Shown in pieces: positions 61,651 to 64,000 of a stretch of DNA of 64,000 nucleotides. This stretch comes from Candidatus Dormiibacterota bacterium. Its GTDB lineage: Bacteria; Vulcanimicrobiota; Vulcanimicrobiia; Vulcanimicrobiales; Vulcanimicrobiaceae. The notes under the pieces are model-generated. The model was not told the origin of the DNA and did not search any database. It worked only from the letters and a program-made list of their open reading frames with translations. The stretch is from the NCBI GenBank assembly GCA_035532835.1, contig DATKQG010000023.1, forward strand, positions 1-64,000, in the 5' to 3' direction. How positions within the stretch are numbered: position 1 is the first letter of the stretch; every line of letters starts with the position of its first letter. The position numbers and the translations under genes were made by a program.

Positions 61651-62307
61651 ATGAATACATCGACTCAGAGCGCCTTCGATACGCTATTCCGCGAAAGCAA
61701 TGCTCGCATTGCGCAGGGGCTTCGGAGGAGCAAACGCTATCTCGGCATCTACGCGGCCGGCATCGGCGACCGCGGCAACGGGCTGCTGTTGGCCGGCGCA
61801 AGCGGGGTTGGGAAAACGACGCTTGCTCTCGAGCTTGCGTCTCGCGGATACGCCTTGCTCGGTGATGAAACGACGATCTACGACCGCACTCAGGAGCGCC
61901 TACTCCCGTTGGAACGAGCGCTCATGATCCGCTCCGGGTCGTTCCCTTTGCTCTCGGATCCGACGCTCGAAGAGCGATGCAAGCGCCTCGGGTTTCACGC
62001 GACCGACGGTATGCGTCTGGTATATCACGTAGGCGCTCGCGCTTTGTTCGGAGAGTCGGCATTCTCGCCGCCGGTCCATCCGCGCGCCATCGTGCACCTC
62101 GAGCGCGGGCAACCCGGCGGGCTCGTCCAGCTCTCGACCGCCCGGTACGTTTGCTCGATGTCGTCGTGCTTTTATCTGGAGCGTTCTACCCCGGCTGCGA
62201 CGATGCAGGTCCTCACCGACCTGATGAACGTTTCCGTATATCGCCTGCGAATCGATGCACCGGGAGCGGCGGCCGATACCATCGTCGAACTCCTTGACGC
62301 GCTATGA
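61651..62307 (+). CDS. HPr-kinase-like P-loop protein 1
   Basis: 218 residues from ATG 61651. The P-loop is GASGVGKTT at residues 49-57 (GLLLAGASGVGKTTLALELA), followed by GDETTIYDRTQERLLPLERA, in the HPrK C-terminal kinase fold used by HPrK-related kinases of peptide and unknown clusters. There is no N-terminal HPrK sensor domain and no phosphotransferase-system gene nearby, so true HPr is an unlikely substrate. It ends in an ATGA overlap with the second kinase. A longer start would lie in the precursor and hairpin. Confidence 0.75.
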   Translation: MNTSTQSAFDTLFRESNARIAQGLRRSKRYLGIYAAGIGDRGNGLLLAGASGVGKTTLALELASRGYALLGDETTIYDRTQERLLPLERALMIRSGSFPLLSDPTLEERCKRLGFHATDGMRLVYHVGARALFGESAFSPPVHPRAIVHLERGQPGGLVQLSTARYVCSMSSCFYLERSTPAATMQVLTDLMNVSVYRLRIDAPGAAADTIVELLDAL

Positions 62308-63221
62308 TCGTCGATGCCGGAAGGCTCATCCGCCTTGAAGCGGCCGTCGTCACGTCGTCTCCGATGGAGTCATTGCACCTCGATTTCGGAGCCGGCATGC
62401 GCTTGCGCGTCTCATTCGAGGACGCGCGCGCGGCCGCGTATTTTGCCGAGCGCTATTACCACATGATCGTGGCCGAGGGCGACGTATCGTTCGCGCTCGA
62501 TGTCGTCCAGGGTCGGGATGGAACCCAGCTCTTCAGGGTAACGCCCGGTGCGACGTATGCGTGGCGGCACGGCGCGATCGGGCCCGAGGACGTAGCATTC
62601 CTCGCCGATGCCGTGGCAACCACAAGCGCATTCACGCGTATGCCCGGCACGCTCACGCTCCATGCAGCGGCCATCCGGGCCGGGGATGATGCGTTCGCGA
62701 TCGTCGGCGATTCGAACACCGGTAAGACCACCACCGCCGTGACGTGCGCGCTCTCGGGATTCCAGGTCTATTCGGATGAGTTCTGCATCGTCTCAAACGG
62801 CAGCGTGCGCCCGTTCCCGCGCTGTCTCTCGTTGCGGCCCGGCGGAATGGCGGTGCTGCACCGTCTTCGAGCCGTGCCGGCAACGCTACGCGAAGAGCTC
62901 CGTCTCCATGAAGGCGGCTGGACGAACGTTCGCTTCGATCCTCTCTTCGGCGGAGTCCCCGCCGACGAAAGAGCGCCGTTACGCGCGATTTTTCTGCTCG
63001 ACGGGCGAGCCGAGCACCCCTCGATCGAGCCTCTCGCGCCGGCCGCGCTGCTTCCGGTGGCGGCACGCTATGCGAAGAGCGCGAGCCCGCCATTGGAACG
63101 GCTAGCCGAGGTACTCCTTCTTCTGCGTTCGCTTGCGTGCTACAAATTGGTCGTCGGCGATCCGAACGAAACGGTGAGCGCGATCGCGCAGGCCGTCGGG
63201 CGAAACGTGGCAGCGGCATGA
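62304..63221 (+). CDS. HPr-kinase-like P-loop protein 2
   Basis: 305 residues from ATG 62304. An N-terminal domain of about 115 residues (LHLDFGAGMRLRVSFEDARA, YYHMIVAEGDVSFALDVVQG) precedes the kinase domain. The kinase has LTLHAAAIRAGDDAFAIVGD, P-loop GDSNTGKTTTAVTCALSGFQ and VYSDEFCIVSNGSVRPFPRC, the Asp-Glu typical of this group. It is related to, but longer than, the preceding kinase. Such kinases phosphorylate Ser, for example at the C-terminus of some lasso precursors. The candidate precursor ends S-C-Q-F-S-H. It overlaps the next gene by ATGA. Confidence 0.8.
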   Translation: MIVDAGRLIRLEAAVVTSSPMESLHLDFGAGMRLRVSFEDARAAAYFAERYYHMIVAEGDVSFALDVVQGRDGTQLFRVTPGATYAWRHGAIGPEDVAFLADAVATTSAFTRMPGTLTLHAAAIRAGDDAFAIVGDSNTGKTTTAVTCALSGFQVYSDEFCIVSNGSVRPFPRCLSLRPGGMAVLHRLRAVPATLREELRLHEGGWTNVRFDPLFGGVPADERAPLRAIFLLDGRAEHPSIEPLAPAALLPVAARYAKSASPPLERLAEVLLLLRSLACYKLVVGDPNETVSAIAQAVGRNVAAA

Positions 63222-64000
63222 GTCAACGCATACGCGTGCGCATGACCGGGCGGAGTATGCTTCCAACGCTTCACCAACCGATGGTGCTTGAAGTCGGTCC
63301 GCTGGAACGCACGCGCATCGGCGACGTGCTCGTATTCGACGACGGCAGGCGCCTAGTGGCCCATCGCCTCGTCTCCGTACGTTCCGGCCACCTCGTCACG
63401 GCCGGCGACGCCCAGCCGGAACGATTGGAAAGCATCCCCCCCGAGAACGTGCTGGGACGCGTTACGCGCGTCTTTGCGGGGCCCGAACTCGACGCCCCCG
63501 CTCTGTATTGGCGGGGATCGCCGCTGATCGGGCGCGCGCTCGTCTGGACGCGAGTTCCTCGCGCTCTCTGGCGCGCCGCCTCGCGCGCGCTGCCGACGCG
63601 TCGCCCACGACGCTTCGCCGCACTCGCCGCTGCCGCGCACGCAGCCCTTGCGAAGGATCGCGACGGCCTACAACGCGCGCTGCGACGCGACGGCCCGCTC
63701 GTTCTCGACGAAGCGCGGCGGCGGCGCCTGCGACCGTTTATCGCTGAAGCTATGCAGCTGGTATCCGGCACCGGCGACCGCGAGCCGATCTGCATCGTAG
63801 CCGACTTTCAGGCCCGGCGCATCGGCGATCGCGTGCGGACCGTGCTTGGCGAACTCGCAAGCGCCGGCATCGAAGCCGTTCCACTGAAGGGGGCGCATCG
63901 GTCGCTCTACGAACCCGAGCTGGCGCGCACGCACCCGTCCAGCGACGTGGATATCCTCGTGGGCGCGGCGGATCTCGCTCGCGCGTGCGAAACATTGCGC
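63218..64000 (+). CDS. S24/S26-type peptidase domain joined to a nucleotidyltransferase-like domain (partial)
   Basis: The first 261 residues of a protein that runs past the right edge. Residues about 1-95 match a short signal-peptidase/LexA-type serine peptidase. The nucleophile motif is MTGRSMLPTLHQPMVLEVGP. ER-type His replaces the usual catalytic Lys (LVFDDGRRLVAHRLVSVRSG), and TAGDAQPERLESIPPENVLG is the usual Gly-Asp motif. After an Arg-rich helical stretch, residues about 195-261 resemble an uncharacterised nucleotidyltransferase family (IEAVPLKGAHRSLYEPELAR followed by PSSDVDILVGAADLARACET). Two activities in one chain is unusual. The start overlaps the kinase stop. Confidence 0.75.
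   Translation, partial: MSQRIRVRMTGRSMLPTLHQPMVLEVGPLERTRIGDVLVFDDGRRLVAHRLVSVRSGHLVTAGDAQPERLESIPPENVLGRVTRVFAGPELDAPALYWRGSPLIGRALVWTRVPRALWRAASRALPTRRPRRFAALAAAAHAALAKDRDGLQRALRRDGPLVLDEARRRRLRPFIAEAMQLVSGTGDREPICIVADFQARRIGDRVRTVLGELASAGIEAVPLKGAHRSLYEPELARTHPSSDVDILVGAADLARACETLR

Overview
The window is about 60% GC and gene-dense. It has no rRNA, tRNA, CRISPR array or insertion sequence that I could recognise. The gene style suggests an uncultured or rarely cultured diderm lineage such as Eremiobacterota (WPS-2)/Vulcanimicrobiota. That style includes large P-loop ATPases ending in winged-helix plus BTAD domains, copper-amine-oxidase-N domains fused to beta-barrels, BBP2-type porins, a DUF3494 ice-binding lipoprotein and many coupled ATGA/TGATG starts. 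The taxon is an inference from style, not a database result. Wza and outer-membrane barrel proteins show an outer membrane is present.

Layout. 1-5.7 kb: a gene end, then two tail-to-tail AfsR/MalT-like regulators. 5.9-10.7 kb: a small acidic protein, two secreted or outer-membrane proteins (one DUF3494), a Crp/Fnr regulator and a CPBP membrane protease. 10.7-15.5 kb: a tiny minus-strand gene, an orphan peptide-binding lipoprotein, and an ammonium transporter coupled to a porin. 15.55-22.5 kb: a complete branched-chain amino acid operon, ilvB-ilvN(short)-ilvC-ilvD-ilvE-leuA, behind a classical attenuator whose leader peptide appears to be leaderless. 22.6-32.2 kb: a PAS-LuxR regulator, a TetR regulator and a tightly coupled benzoyl-CoA dearomatisation operon (dch, oah-like, had, bcrCBAD). 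That operon continues into a hemerythrin-like protein and a ferredoxin-NADP reductase. 32.2-34.0 kb: a MaoC dehydratase and a tryptophanase.

34.1-39.3 kb: a minus-strand operon of BlaI repressor, BlaR1/M56 protease with pentapeptide repeats in place of a beta-lactam sensor, a secreted pentapeptide protein and a CBM9/DUF5916-like barrel. Two dyad operators lie upstream. 39.4-49.5 kb: cyclic-di-GMP proteins (one with an intact EAL, one with an intact GGDEF), LuxR regulators, and a Wza/Wzz-kinase pair for polysaccharide export. 49.8-61.4 kb: an exopolysaccharide cluster with four glycosyltransferases, an O-antigen ligase/polymerase fused to a glycosidase-like domain, a glucuronyl C5-epimerase-like protein, a UDP-sugar dehydrogenase, an initiating sugar transferase and VanZ.

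61.4-64.0 kb: divergent from VanZ, a 30-codon gene with a very strong ribosome binding site is followed by two HPr-kinase-like proteins. A Ser/His signal-peptidase-like domain joined to a nucleotidyltransferase-like domain then runs off the window. This looks like the start of a peptide-natural-product (RiPP) locus and is the best candidate for an undescribed system. The ilv attenuator and the pentapeptide-sensing BlaR1 operon are the next most interesting.
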